Origin: Sphingobacterium sp. UBA5670
Lineage (GTDB): Bacteria; Bacteroidota; Bacteroidia; Sphingobacteriales; Sphingobacteriaceae
Length of the DNA: 64,000 nt
Assembly: GCF_002420705.1 (NCBI RefSeq)
Contig: NZ_DIIM01000003.1
Coordinates: forward strand, 143,923 to 207,922
Direction of reading: 5' to 3'
Notes under the pieces: generated by a model
What the model was told of the DNA's origin: nothing
Database searches by the model: none
Seen by the model: only the letters and a program-made list of their open reading frames with translations
Position numbers and translations under genes: made by a program
Part shown: in pieces, positions 17,612 through 26,112 of the stretch
Layout: the number at the start of each line of letters is the position of its first letter
Position numbering within the stretch: position 1 is the stretch's first letter

Positions 17612-18094
17612 CTACTTAAGCTCTGATAAATTTTTATACCGATCTGTAATGGGCAATGTAGCAGTAAATGGCTCCGATTGACCCTGTTCAAAATTCATTA
17701 CGCCAGAAATACTTACTCGTCCCCCTTTTAAATCTTCCAATTTTGCTCCGCGCTTGATTACCTTAAAACGGACGGAAACATCCGCATTACGTGTATCTTG
17801 CGGCTCAAATGGAATCACCAGAATCTGCTCCAAATTGACATCCAAAGCCGCATGCAGCGGTCTCACTTTTCGGATGACAATATTCTTGAGCTTGCCGTCG
17901 TTTCGTTCGGCCTTGAAAACAAATACACCACTTTTTACATTTCTATCTCCACTATACTGCCCAGGACGCTCCTGAAACATATAATCGACGGTCATACCGA
18001 CCCTCCGGTTAAATCGTTGTTCCATTTCCTTTTTGCGAATCAGAAGGTAAACAATGATCAGTATCAAGATCGATATTGTTATAGCAGGTGTCAT
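17612..18094 (-). CDS. Small membrane-anchored protein of unknown function
   Basis: I do not recognise this 160-aa protein. It has an N-terminal membrane helix (about residues 4-20, ITISILILIIVYLLI) followed by RKKEMEQRFNRRVGM, so the C-terminal 120 residues could face the cytoplasm by the positive-inside rule. The soluble part looks beta-rich (GVFVFKAERNDGKLKNIVI, VSVRFKVIKRG, RVSISGVMNFEQG) and ends with LPITDRYKNLSELK. It stands apart from its neighbours, with 271 nt upstream and 128 nt downstream to the FAD-oxidoreductase start. It may be housekeeping rather than part of the polysaccharide pathway. The ATG start is clear. Confidence 0.6.
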   Translation of the reverse strand: MTPAITISILILIIVYLLIRKKEMEQRFNRRVGMTVDYMFQERPGQYSGDRNVKSGVFVFKAERNDGKLKNIVIRKVRPLHAALDVNLEQILVIPFEPQDTRNADVSVRFKVIKRGAKLEDLKGGRVSISGVMNFEQGQSEPFTATLPITDRYKNLSELK

Positions 18095-18328
18095 AAGAAT
18101 ATGTTAAATAATTTTAAATGGCATTGTAAAAGTCAGTATTCGGCGCTGACCACATTCAAATATAGTTTAACCACTCTTTTTATTCTTAAAATCATCCGGG
18201 ACAAACCGGGGACATTTCGTAAACAGCTAAAATTCAGACAAATAGCGCACGTTATTTAATTATTAACCATTATTTTCTTTAGAATAGATATTAACAGAAG
18301 GATGATTTTAGGTTAAGGAAATATAAAC

Positions 18329-18357
18329 AGGGAGCTATGAGATATATCACGCTCCCT
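18329..18357 (-). terminator. Hairpin just downstream of manC
   Basis: The arms AGGGAGC (18329-18335) and GCTCCCT (18351-18357) are perfect complements around a 15-nt loop. The hairpin starts 8 nt after the manC stop on the minus strand. The trailing sequence is AT-rich but not a clean U-tract, so it is a probable rather than certain terminator. The rest of the 271-nt gap up to 18095 has a TATATTTG-like box at 18157-18164 (minus) without a well-spaced TTG. Confidence 0.5.
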
Positions 18358-18365
18358 AAAAGTTC

Positions 18366-19364
18366 TTAATCAATCAATTTGGATTGATGACGCTCGAGTG
18401 TGTTATATATTTTTTTTACATCTTGCGATTTCTCTTTCTGCAGTACCAAAATCGCATCTTTAGTGTGTACAAGAATACTGTCGCGAAGGCCGACAAAAGC
18501 CGTATAGACATCCGTACCAATGACCATATTGCCATTTTCATCCACTGGATGTCCTGTTTGTTTCAAATAATCATACATTGATTCAAAAGAACCTAAATCA
18601 GACCATTGAAAACTGGTCGCTACAACCCTAATTTTTTTGGAACGCTCCATCACGGCGTAATCGATAGAAATAGAAGGAATTTCCTTAGACAATTGCAGAT
18701 CTAACTCGCCATCCTTACGATGCTGCCATGCATTGAAAGCCGTTGCGTATACTTTGGGCTCAAAAGTCTGTAATTCGGCAAGAAATGTATCGGCACGAAA
18801 ACAGAACATGCCCGAATTCCAGAGGAAGTTGCCACGTTCAATAAAATCTTCGGCAGTATCCTGATTGGGCTTCTCCCGGAATGACAAAACTTTATCATCC
18901 TTGTATTCGATGTAGCCATATCCAGTTTCAGGCCGTGTCGGCTGTATACCAAATGTAACAATATACCCCTTGTTGGCCTTTTCAATACCAGCTTTAATTG
19001 CATCTGCATAAGCCTGTTCGCCTACGATGACATGATCAGATGGGGTCACAATCAATATATCGTCAGGCTGCGCGGCAAAGGCAGCGAAAGCGATAGCTGC
19101 AGCCGTATTACGGGGAGTCGCTTCGACAATATCAATATAGTCTATTTTATTGTTTTCCATTACTTCACGGCTCAGACTGTGATTATCACAGTTGCCTACA
19201 ACAATCACCTGCCCACAAAGGGATTGATTACGTTTTACCGTCATCTCAAACAATGAACCGTCCTTAAATAGATCAAGGTATTGTTTCGGGTAACTTTTTC
19301 GTGAAAGGGGCCATAGGCGGCTACCCACTCCACCGGTTAAAACAACATGTATAATATTGCTCAT
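18366..19364 (-). CDS. manC: Mannose-1-phosphate guanylyltransferase (GTP)
   Basis: This 332-aa nucleotidyltransferase makes GDP-mannose from mannose-1-phosphate and GTP. The pyrophosphorylase signature is VVLTGGVGSRLWPLSRKSYPKQ. It is followed by ATPRNTAAAIAFAA, VTPSDHVI, YGYIEY, FREKPNQDTAEDF, FLWNSGMFCF and IDYAVMERSKKI. It is the short form without a fused phosphomannose isomerase domain. It lies 6 nt downstream of the first TagD-like gene. GDP-mannose could feed one of the glycosyltransferases or a deoxy-sugar pathway not in the window. The start is an ATG. Confidence 0.95.
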   Translation of the reverse strand: MSNIIHVVLTGGVGSRLWPLSRKSYPKQYLDLFKDGSLFEMTVKRNQSLCGQVIVVGNCDNHSLSREVMENNKIDYIDIVEATPRNTAAAIAFAAFAAQPDDILIVTPSDHVIVGEQAYADAIKAGIEKANKGYIVTFGIQPTRPETGYGYIEYKDDKVLSFREKPNQDTAEDFIERGNFLWNSGMFCFRADTFLAELQTFEPKVYATAFNAWQHRKDGELDLQLSKEIPSISIDYAVMERSKKIRVVATSFQWSDLGSFESMYDYLKQTGHPVDENGNMVIGTDVYTAFVGLRDSILVHTKDAILVLQKEKSQDVKKIYNTLERHQSKLID

Positions 19365-19370
19365 AGTTTA

Positions 19371-19793
19371 TTAATGTTTCTCTGCTTCTTTATCCGCTAC
19401 AACTTTACGCAAGCCAGCACTTGAAAAACGATGCGTACGCTTGTTGTAATAAATTTCAATATTTTCCTCCACACAATATAAACGGCCTGAAAAATCGGTA
19501 TCGCGATATTCCTCACCGATAATACGCATATTAATCGGCAGCGCTTTGATCATATCGATAAGATCCTGTTCAGTTTCATAAGGAATAATTTCATCGACAT
19601 AACGGCACCCCTCTAGTTGTATATAGCGCTCGACGATAGTCTGTGTAGGTTTTGCCTTCTCTGGGAAAACTTCTGAAGGATCCGTATTGAGCCCAACAAT
19701 TAAATAGTCACAATGTCTCTTTGCTTCCTCGAGCATCATAATATGACCGGCATGCAATAAATCAAAGACACCGAAAGTAATTCCAATTTTCAT
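19371..19793 (-). CDS. TagD-like cytidylyltransferase, paralogue 1
   Basis: This 140-aa nucleotidyltransferase of the cytidylyltransferase-like superfamily begins IGITFGVFDLLHAGHIMML with the catalytic HxGH motif (HAGH). The 3' half has ERYIQLEGCRYVDEIIPY, IIGEEYRD and the C-terminal RFSSAGLRK, which stands in for the RTxGIST loop of glycerol-3-phosphate cytidylyltransferases. Products are likely CDP-activated small alcohols or polyols, but the substrate is not certain. The next gene upstream, 57 nt away, is a close paralogue, so the pair probably arose by tandem duplication. It is 6 nt before manC, suggesting shared use in glycan precursor synthesis. Confidence 0.88.
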   Translation of the reverse strand: MKIGITFGVFDLLHAGHIMMLEEAKRHCDYLIVGLNTDPSEVFPEKAKPTQTIVERYIQLEGCRYVDEIIPYETEQDLIDMIKALPINMRIIGEEYRDTDFSGRLYCVEENIEIYYNKRTHRFSSAGLRKVVADKEAEKH

Positions 19794-19850
19794 CGTATAA
19801 TTTATCCTTTAATAGCTGAAAGAGCTCGCCAGCTCATTTCATCGTTACAC

Positions 19851-20315
19851 TTAAATAGATTTTAATTCTATTTCTTCCTCCGAATTGGCATCGGCCACTA
19901 TTTTACGCAGTCCTGAACTGGAAAAACGGTGATCTCGGCTATTGAAATACAACTCAATACCTTTTTCTTCACAATAGGATCTTCCCGTAAAACTCTTTTC
20001 ACGATATTCGTCTCCTACAATCCGTACATCTATCTTAAAGGACCGAAGAATATCCTCCAAATCCTGTTCCGTTGCGTAAGGGACAATCTGATCCACATAC
20101 TTACAGCCCTTGAGCTGAATATAACGCTCGACCACAGTCTGGGCTGGCTTATTTTTCTCCGGCCGATCCAGTGTGGGGTCAGTTTGCAAGCCACATATCA
20201 AGAAATCACATTGTCTTTTGGCATCTTCAAGCATTTTAATATGCCCTGCATGCAATAAATCAAAGGCGCTAAAAGTAATACCAATACGTAAACCTTTTGC
20301 TGGAATATTAATCAT
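19851..20315 (-). CDS. TagD-like cytidylyltransferase, paralogue 2
   Basis: This 154-aa protein is a paralogue of the gene after it. Both share the layout IGITF-x-x-FDLLHAGHI, ERYIQL-x-GC-x-YVD, EYR and RFSS-x-GLRK-x-VAD. It differs by a short N-terminal extension (MINIPAKGLR) and an acidic tail (SEEEIELKSI). HAGH is the nucleotide-binding motif. In the ORF, a TTG at 20321 precedes; the ATG at 20315 is preferred. A TATCTTTG box lies about 50 nt upstream (20365-20372). The reaction is expected to be transfer of CMP (or AMP) to a phosphorylated small alcohol. Two enzymes side by side suggest different substrates or a hetero-oligomer. Confidence 0.87.
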   Translation of the reverse strand: MINIPAKGLRIGITFSAFDLLHAGHIKMLEDAKRQCDFLICGLQTDPTLDRPEKNKPAQTVVERYIQLKGCKYVDQIVPYATEQDLEDILRSFKIDVRIVGDEYREKSFTGRSYCEEKGIELYFNSRDHRFSSSGLRKIVADANSEEEIELKSI

Positions 20316-20364
20316 AATCAAACTGCATTTAAAGGAATAGAAATACCTAGTTTATCTTTCCTAA

Positions 20365-20391
20365 CAAAGATAAGATTTATATTAGTAACAA
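20365..20391 (-). promoter_or_regulatory. Candidate promoter for the TagD-manC genes
   Basis: On the minus strand a TATCTTTG box (20365-20372) fits the TAnnTTTG element of Bacteroidota. A TTG at 20389-20391 lies 16 nt upstream, slightly short of the usual 19-21. The box sits about 50 nt before the start at 20315. It also forms part of a small inverted repeat with TTATCTTT at 20352-20359. Confidence 0.4.
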
Positions 20392-20432
20392 TATGTGACA
20401 AAGTTTAGTTCAATAAATACGAAAAGTAAATA

Positions 20433-20954
20433 TCATGCCAAAGAGGGAATATCGGCATGTCTTAAATATAGTTGTGCACAGGCACGTGCATCCGAGAGGG
20501 CTTCATGATGATTAAGTTCAATGCCGAGCACATCACAGCAGGCATTTAGCCGTGCAGGCTTGAAGCCTTTCCCCTGATAGATCTTGAACGTACACTCCCA
20601 TTTGTCCATCAGCCCCAAATGATCGTAGGGCAAATTGTAATACCCCATCGTCTTGCGAAGAACACCACGGTCAAACAGTTCATTATGAGCCACCATGATC
20701 CGATTATTAATGAAAGGATAGATACTAGGAAATAATTCTTTGAATGTAGGTGCATCTGCAGTATCCTTAGGCCGAATGCCATGTACACGCGTCGTCTGCC
20801 ACATATATTGATTTTGGGGCGGTTGAATCAGTGAATAAAACTCTTCAACAATAACCCCTTGTTCAACCACAACCAGCCCGATTGCACAGGCGGAGTTTTG
20901 GTTGGCTGTCGCCGTTTCGAAATCTATTGCTGTAAAACTTAATCCTGATTGCAT
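20433..20954 (-). CDS. DEDDh 3'-5' exonuclease (DnaQ-like)
   Basis: This 173-aa protein has the DnaQ/RNase T exonuclease fold. The three Exo motifs are visible: FTAIDFETATANQNSACAIG (Asp and Glu of Exo I), MVAHNELFDRGVL (Exo II) and NHHEALSDARACAQLYL (His and Asp of Exo III, DEDDh class). It hydrolyses DNA or RNA from the 3' end with two metal ions. There is no polymerase or GIY-YIG fusion. A GTG at 20960 is possible, but the ATG at 20954 leads directly into the first strand. It looks like a housekeeping gene within the polysaccharide region and has its own gaps on both sides. Confidence 0.92.
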   Translation of the reverse strand: MQSGLSFTAIDFETATANQNSACAIGLVVVEQGVIVEEFYSLIQPPQNQYMWQTTRVHGIRPKDTADAPTFKELFPSIYPFINNRIMVAHNELFDRGVLRKTMGYYNLPYDHLGLMDKWECTFKIYQGKGFKPARLNACCDVLGIELNHHEALSDARACAQLYLRHADIPSLA

Positions 20955-21080
20955 AATCACTCCTCCTAAAGTTGCGGTAAAATTACTACTTTTTTCATTC
21001 TACCCAAACTCATTGTCTAAATCATATGCTTATTAGAAGTGGAGCCCATGACTATAAAATAGTTGCTATACAAAGAATTA

Positions 21081-22211
21081 TTACAGAGATCGGACTCCAC
21101 TCTGCAATAAATCCTCCCTATGCTCACTCCTAGGCATATCGATAACTTTTACTTCTGGAGTCAATTTAACTTCTGGAACAAGGTATGCTTTCTTATGTCG
21201 GCGCGCTTTTAATTTCTTTATACGTCTGTGTCTAATCGAATAACGCTCTTCGCCTTTAATATAATAGTTATTGAAAATATATTGCTTCCAGATAAGATAA
21301 AATGCACTCAGTCCAGAAAGAGCAATAATAGCAAAGGACCATTGCACTGAAGCTCCAAATTGCACAATATAAATAGCTGAAGCACCCAAAGCCAGTTGAG
21401 CCAATCCGTACCCCAAAGAAACCAACAGGCTGTTATAACCAACTTCGTTACTTAACATATGCAACAAAAACGTCCGGTGCGGCTCAAAAATATGGTAACC
21501 TTGATAAACCCGGCGTGCAACAGACCAGCCTATCTCTATACCGTACACTGCGAGGAAAAGAATATAAGTAAAATCACCTGTTTTTAAGATAAGCTTACCC
21601 AAGGCAAACAACAACATAAACGATAATACAGCAGGTCCAACATCGCCCGCAAAGCAAACTGCTTTTTTACGAAAATTAAAAAATCCGAAAACGACCACCC
21701 CAAGTAAGGTATAAATCAAGAAATCTTGTTCTATATAGTTTATTTTGGTATTAACATAAAGTAAAAGTCCCCCCATTACCAATGTACAGCAAGCAGTCAT
21801 CCCATTGATACCATCCATAAAATTATAGGCATTAATAACACCTATCGTAAAAACAAATGCTAATACAAGGTAATACCAGGGGTAGTTAAAAACACCAAAC
21901 TGATAAACCATCAGTAGCACAGATGCCAAATGAACTGTTAATCTCGCCGTGGGATGAACGCCACGAATATCGTCCAAAAATGAAATATAAGTTAATAAAG
22001 AAAGCCCCAGAAAGAACCACGGATATTCAAAATCGTGATTAACAAAATATATCATCGAAGCAACATAAAAAATAATTCCTGCGCCTCGAATGGTCACCTT
22101 GGTATGTGAAGAACGTTCGTTAGGTTTATCTATGATATTAAACTTATCTGCAATCTTCAAGTACAGTAGCTCTAGAACAAAAAGTATTATCAGCGTAAAA
22201 ATATAAATCAT
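21081..22211 (-). CDS. WecA/MraY-family polyprenyl-phosphate GlcNAc-1-P transferase
   Basis: This 376-aa integral membrane enzyme (PF00953) has about ten helices. Conserved cytoplasmic motifs are present: DKPNERSSH near the N terminus, FLDDIRGV with the Asp pair, NAYNFMDGINGM, CFAGDVGP and HIFEPHRTFLLHML. It transfers a HexNAc-1-phosphate from UDP-HexNAc to undecaprenyl phosphate, starting a lipid-linked glycan. The C-terminal 55 residues form a basic cytoplasmic tail (IRHRRIKKLKARRHKK) followed by an acidic end. It has its own well-formed promoter (22244-22276) and follows the terminator of block A. With the PglC-like gene it makes two different initiating enzymes in one locus. Confidence 0.92.
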   Translation of the reverse strand: MIYIFTLIILFVLELLYLKIADKFNIIDKPNERSSHTKVTIRGAGIIFYVASMIYFVNHDFEYPWFFLGLSLLTYISFLDDIRGVHPTARLTVHLASVLLMVYQFGVFNYPWYYLVLAFVFTIGVINAYNFMDGINGMTACCTLVMGGLLLYVNTKINYIEQDFLIYTLLGVVVFGFFNFRKKAVCFAGDVGPAVLSFMLLFALGKLILKTGDFTYILFLAVYGIEIGWSVARRVYQGYHIFEPHRTFLLHMLSNEVGYNSLLVSLGYGLAQLALGASAIYIVQFGASVQWSFAIIALSGLSAFYLIWKQYIFNNYYIKGEERYSIRHRRIKKLKARRHKKAYLVPEVKLTPEVKVIDMPRSEHREDLLQSGVRSL

Positions 22212-22243
22212 AAAATATAATTAGTGAGTCAAATAAAGCTGTG

Positions 22244-22276
22244 CAAATATAACGATATTAAGTTTTATTTAACAAA
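22244..22276 (-). promoter_or_regulatory. Promoter of the WecA-like gene
   Basis: On the minus strand a TATATTTG box (22244-22251) is preceded by TTTG (22273-22276) with 21 nt between them, matching the Bacteroidota sigma consensus. Transcription should start near 22237, giving a leader of about 26 nt before the ATG at 22211. The remaining sequence to 22558 is AT-rich with no ORF or RNA gene that I can recognise. Confidence 0.7.
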
Positions 22277-22558
22277 CGTTAATCGTATTTTAAACGCTAC
22301 ACTTTTGTGTATTATTTTTACAAATTTTTTTATTTTTTTATGAGGTCAGGCAAATAACTATTTATTCTCTTTAAAATCAAACAGTTCGATTCCTTTTACA
22401 TGAAAACCCACTGTCTCATCGTGAATAAAACTTTATAGATTTAACCATTAGTCTTAAATATATCCTACAGCATTTTCTGATAAAAAATAACAGTCCCTCC
22501 CGAGATACCGGTAACCATCCTAATATCAAAAAAACTTTATAAATTAACGCTATCCAAT

Positions 22559-22595
22559 ACAAAAAAAAACCGCTAGAAAAATTCTAGGCGGCTTT
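22559..22595 (-). terminator. Terminator of the block A polysaccharide operon
   Basis: The stem CCGC-TAGAA (22570-22578) pairs with TTCTA-GCGG (22582-22591, one bulged G) around a 3-nt loop. On the minus strand it is followed by a U-tract from the A-run at 22559-22569. It lies about 90 nt downstream of the oxygenase stop, closing the 11-gene operon that starts at 35131. A shorter T-run on the other side could allow bidirectional action. Confidence 0.8.
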
Positions 22596-22683
22596 TAGAT
22601 TATGATCAATTCAAACTTTGAATTGATTAGAAGTTATTATCTCGCTTCTAAAAAACGTTTCGTTTTAATCTTAAAAAATGTTA

Positions 22684-23508
22684 TCATTCACCATCCTTTT
22701 TCTTTTTATAAATATGGTCAGTTTTAACAATGCGTTTCCCGGTAATTTTTCTCAATGTTTGTCTCAGAAAAGCATCTCCTCTAAGGATTACGTTCTTTAT
22801 TGGTTCCTCCGGTCTCCCATAAAATGACGTAACATGAAAATATTCGCTAGATTCAGCTGGTTTCTTAGAAAAATAATAATTGGATACACAACATCTTTTT
22901 TCATCTACGACGACCTTACTAACTGAGTGAATAGATGTTTTATTGGTAATCATCAAAACCAATCTATTTGATTTAGAAAGTATTACCCGGCTGTTATGAT
23001 CAACACCTTTATCCCAAAGCTCCAAATTTCCTCCATTTTCTAATTTCCAATTGGGCGAAACGTAATATAAAAGATTTAGTACACGATAGCTTTCTCTATT
23101 ATTATCGTGCGAATTATCCAGATGTGGATTTAGAAAGTTACCTTTTGCCATTAAACTAATACCGCCCGCATATAAATTAGAATCTGGTTCCATCTCTTTT
23201 ATACCGGTGATCTCTTCAACAATATCAACTACACGTTGATCTTGAAATGCAAATACAATCTCCTCTAGAAGAGGATTATATAAATCCATCTGGGCCGCTA
23301 TACGTTTGTTCTCTCGCAATGATTTATATAAAGTCATTTCCTCCGGAGATGGAAAAGCTCGATAAATTTCTTGAACCATATCGCTGGGGAGAAGATCATC
23401 TATGAAACAAGAATTTATTTGCCCTATTTGGTTAAATTCCTTTTTCAATACATCTACATTTTGCGATAGCTTTTCAACTATTAATGTCGCATATTCATAT
23501 CTATTCAT
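22684..23508 (-). CDS. 2-oxoglutarate/Fe(II)-dependent oxygenase in polysaccharide operon
   Basis: This 274-aa protein has the double-stranded beta-helix iron site of 2OG-Fe(II) oxygenases. His129-x-Asp131 lie in FLNPHLDNSHD, the distal His194 in TSIHSVSKV, and Arg205 eleven residues later could bind the 2OG carboxylate. YRVLNLLYYVSPNW and GGNLELWD are typical of the prolyl-hydroxylase-like PF13640 group. Such enzymes hydroxylate small molecules, sugars or protein side chains. It is the last gene of the block A operon, 41 nt after the acetyltransferase, so a role in modifying the glycan or its precursor is plausible but inferred. The C-terminal 40 residues are strongly basic. The start is an ATG. 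Confidence 0.83.
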   Translation of the reverse strand: MNRYEYATLIVEKLSQNVDVLKKEFNQIGQINSCFIDDLLPSDMVQEIYRAFPSPEEMTLYKSLRENKRIAAQMDLYNPLLEEIVFAFQDQRVVDIVEEITGIKEMEPDSNLYAGGISLMAKGNFLNPHLDNSHDNNRESYRVLNLLYYVSPNWKLENGGNLELWDKGVDHNSRVILSKSNRLVLMITNKTSIHSVSKVVVDEKRCCVSNYYFSKKPAESSEYFHVTSFYGRPEEPIKNVILRGDAFLRQTLRKITGKRIVKTDHIYKKKKDGE

Positions 23509-23549
23509 AAAATATAATTAATTAAAATTCAAATTGAAAACACTTCTCT

Positions 23550-24152
23550 TTATTTGGTCGTAGAAACCCACTGATTTATTTCAAAATCAAATATTTTAAT
23601 AACTTTTGCTGGCACACCGACAGCGATGCTATAATCGGGAATACTCTTAGTTACAACTGACATCGAACCTATAACACAGCCCTTGCCTATGGTAACGCCA
23701 GGTAAAATGCAGACATTTTCTCCTATCCAAACGTTATCCTTGATATAAACTGCATTTGTCGACAAAAGCCTGTCTCTAGGTTTGGTTAGCGGACTATCTT
23801 GATTATCTCCAGAATAGAATCCATGATTGTGGTCGGAAATAAAAACACGGCTAGCGATCAAAACATCATTACCAATGACGACCTTCTCACTTACTGCAAT
23901 GTGAACATAATCATTAAGCTGAACATTGTCACCAAAAATTAAATATTTTTCTTTACTTCCTTTTACTGGGTCAACCTCAAGACGACAGCCAAAGCCTGTC
24001 GTCAGATTTCTACCAAGGTCGATTAAGCTTGAATACCTGATATCAAATGGCAAACGAATTAACCTAGCTTTCGGATACATTAGCTTTGTATAGATTGTTG
24101 ATATTAATAGACGTAATCCTCCTACTATTCCATACCGGTTATAAATTTCCAT
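23550..24152 (-). CDS. Hexapeptide-repeat acyltransferase (WbbJ/maa-like)
   Basis: This 200-aa O-acetyltransferase has a left-handed beta-helix core, with hexapeptide turns visible as IFGDNVQLNDYVHIAV, VVIGNDVLIASRVFI and VWIGENVCILPGVTIGKGCVIG. The catalytic His lies in ISDHNHG, and the typical VVTKSIPDYSIAVGVPAKVI ends the fold. It should transfer an acetyl group from acetyl-CoA to a sugar hydroxyl of the repeat unit. It sits 40 nt downstream of the GT2 gene and 41 nt upstream of the oxygenase, both of which may also modify or build the same repeat. The ATG start is clear. Confidence 0.9.
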   Translation of the reverse strand: MEIYNRYGIVGGLRLLISTIYTKLMYPKARLIRLPFDIRYSSLIDLGRNLTTGFGCRLEVDPVKGSKEKYLIFGDNVQLNDYVHIAVSEKVVIGNDVLIASRVFISDHNHGFYSGDNQDSPLTKPRDRLLSTNAVYIKDNVWIGENVCILPGVTIGKGCVIGSMSVVTKSIPDYSIAVGVPAKVIKIFDFEINQWVSTTK

Positions 24153-24192
24153 ATTACAATTTACTAATTAAATATATTTAAACACTATCAAC

Positions 24193-24993
24193 TCAACGAA
24201 AAAATACAATCAAAACTCGTCGAATATATTTAAGAACGGAGAACACATTGAAAAATAGATACTCGGCGATATTAATTATTCCCATACTAAATGCCATCTG
24301 AATATTTTTAAGTTCGCCCTTTTCCATTTCCCATAGGTTGCTCGATAATCCAGATTCTCCAAAATCATGCTTACCTCCACCAGTAATTACCAAGCTTTCA
24401 TTTAAAAGATAGCAATTGCATGCTTTTGCAACTCGGATAAAGTAATTCCCTTCCTCAGCAAACCGCTGATTCTCGTCAAAATACCCTACCCTCTCCAGAA
24501 TTTCTCGCCTAAAAATTATAGTAGGGGTAACAAAAAGAAACTTAAAAAGCAATTCCTTAGCTGATATCTGGTTGATCTTGCCAAGTCGTCGAAACGCCAA
24601 ACGCGGAAAATATTCCCCATTTCTTGTCGTTCCCAAAAAATCAATAGTAGGATCTGTCGCTAATATCGCCAGCTGTCGTTCCAATTTATTGGGAAGCCAA
24701 GTATCATCAGAGTCTAATAAACAGATCCAATCTCCGGAGCAGCGTCTCATACCCTCATTTCGTGCCCTAGACACTCCTGCATTTTCCTGGTTCACCAATA
24801 CAATGTTATGTATACTACGCGCTTTAATATATTCTTCGACAAGAGTCTTTGAATTATCTTTTGACCCATCATTGACCACTATAATCTCTATATCCCCTTT
24901 CCAGGTCTGTGTAAAAACAGATTCAATTGTCTGTATAATTGTTTTAGCCGCATTGTACATCGGTATCACAACTGATATTTTGTTTTGATTCAT
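24193..24993 (-). CDS. GT2 family glycosyltransferase
   Basis: This 266-aa GT-A glycosyltransferase begins KISVVIPMYNAAKTIIQTIE, then IIVVNDGSKDNS, NAGVSRARNEGM and the DxD-type motif CLLDSDDTWLPN. RFAEEGNYFIRVAKAC lies near the expected catalytic acidic region. The C-terminal 30 residues form an amphipathic, hydrophobic segment that may associate with the membrane. It adds one sugar to the lipid-linked unit of the block A glycan; the donor is unknown. A TTG at 24999 precedes, but the ATG at 24993 is preferred and leaves 16 nt to the polymerase stop. Confidence 0.92.
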   Translation of the reverse strand: MNQNKISVVIPMYNAAKTIIQTIESVFTQTWKGDIEIIVVNDGSKDNSKTLVEEYIKARSIHNIVLVNQENAGVSRARNEGMRRCSGDWICLLDSDDTWLPNKLERQLAILATDPTIDFLGTTRNGEYFPRLAFRRLGKINQISAKELLFKFLFVTPTIIFRREILERVGYFDENQRFAEEGNYFIRVAKACNCYLLNESLVITGGGKHDFGESGLSSNLWEMEKGELKNIQMAFSMGIINIAEYLFFNVFSVLKYIRRVLIVFFR

Positions 24994-25009
24994 CTTCAAA
25001 AATTACTTT

Positions 25010-26107
25010 TTAGCCGATTTCTGTTGGTAGCTCTTTATTAAAAATTGATTTATAGGGGACATACAATTCTTCGTAAAATGAGACGTTACTACGTAATCGC
25101 ATCAAATAAAATAAAAACACGCATAACAATACCAAATTTCGATTTGATCTATATTTAAAACTCATAATTATAAAGGGAATTAACAGAAATTGAAAATATT
25201 CGTAATATTGCGCCATACGTGCAACAGATACTGATACTGGCGTTATTATAACAAAAATACACATCCCAGCAAAATAGAGGTTAAACACCCCTCTAAACGT
25301 TATATTTTCTTTATATAGATCATAGAAAAATCCGATGATCAAAAGCAATATTAAAATACGGTAACTAGCTCCAACGATCATAATCTGAAAAGCTGAACGA
25401 GTTGGCTCCTCTGCATAATCGCTACCCGCTTCTGCATATGTCATTGCTTTTTCCGAGATTATACCCAAATTGATTTGTCCGAGAAAATTTAATGCTATTT
25501 CAAAAAATATAGAAAGAAAAAATGAAATTAACATCCCAAGCAAAATCTGTCTTCTCGTAAATGTCTTGTTATATAAAAAATATGCCGGGATAAACAGAAT
25601 AGCAGAGCGGTGAAACAAAAAAGCGATAATAACACACGCAAAAAATCGCCAAAACTTCCTTTCTTCTATAAAAATAAAGGAAAATAAAGTTAACGCGACC
25701 GCAACATTGAATCGTACAAAAAAGATAGATCCCATATAGAAACCAAACCAAATCATCAATGAAACATAAGGCTGCAGCGAATACTTCTTAAAGATATAAA
25801 AGTGTAAGGTGTATATAATAAGCGCCTGTATGACAAGCACAATAGTATAATTATCGCTGATTGCTGCTACCAAATAGTTGACATAATAAAACCCCGGTTC
25901 AAAAGCTAGCAGATAGAATGTGTTATCTACATTTTCGAATAATCCAATGTATGCGCCCCAATCTGTACCACGTTCCCAACGTAAACTCGCTAAAGAAAAT
26001 AAGACGAGAAATGGAACAATCAAGACCTTATTTAATAGATATTTGCCACGATTTATTTCGAAGAAAGCTAGCAATGCGAATACAAAATAAATAACATATA
26101 GATACAT
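25010..26107 (-). CDS. EpsG-family polysaccharide polymerase (Wzy-like), set 2
   Basis: This 365-aa membrane protein has about ten hydrophobic helices. The EpsG signature is SLRWERGTDWGAYIGLFENV, followed by AFEPGFYYVNYL and FVRFNVAVALTLFSF, then FLFHRSAILFIPAYF, where the His-Arg-Ser turn is conserved in the family. It should polymerise the lipid-linked units delivered by the flippase at 30217-31506. A TTG at 26140 would overlap the upstream gene; the ATG at 26107 begins MYLYVIYF and leaves 5 nt, so I chose it. It is similar in type to, but clearly distinct from, the polymerase at 5935-7059. Confidence 0.85.
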   Translation of the reverse strand: MYLYVIYFVFALLAFFEINRGKYLLNKVLIVPFLVLFSLASLRWERGTDWGAYIGLFENVDNTFYLLAFEPGFYYVNYLVAAISDNYTIVLVIQALIIYTLHFYIFKKYSLQPYVSLMIWFGFYMGSIFFVRFNVAVALTLFSFIFIEERKFWRFFACVIIAFLFHRSAILFIPAYFLYNKTFTRRQILLGMLISFFLSIFFEIALNFLGQINLGIISEKAMTYAEAGSDYAEEPTRSAFQIMIVGASYRILILLLIIGFFYDLYKENITFRGVFNLYFAGMCIFVIITPVSVSVARMAQYYEYFQFLLIPFIIMSFKYRSNRNLVLLCVFLFYLMRLRSNVSFYEELYVPYKSIFNKELPTEIG

Positions 26108-26112
26108 ACTAA

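Noticed and set aside
24572..24988. 138-codon plus-strand frame opposite the GT2 gene
   Set aside because: It is antisense to the conserved catalytic region of a clear glycosyltransferase.
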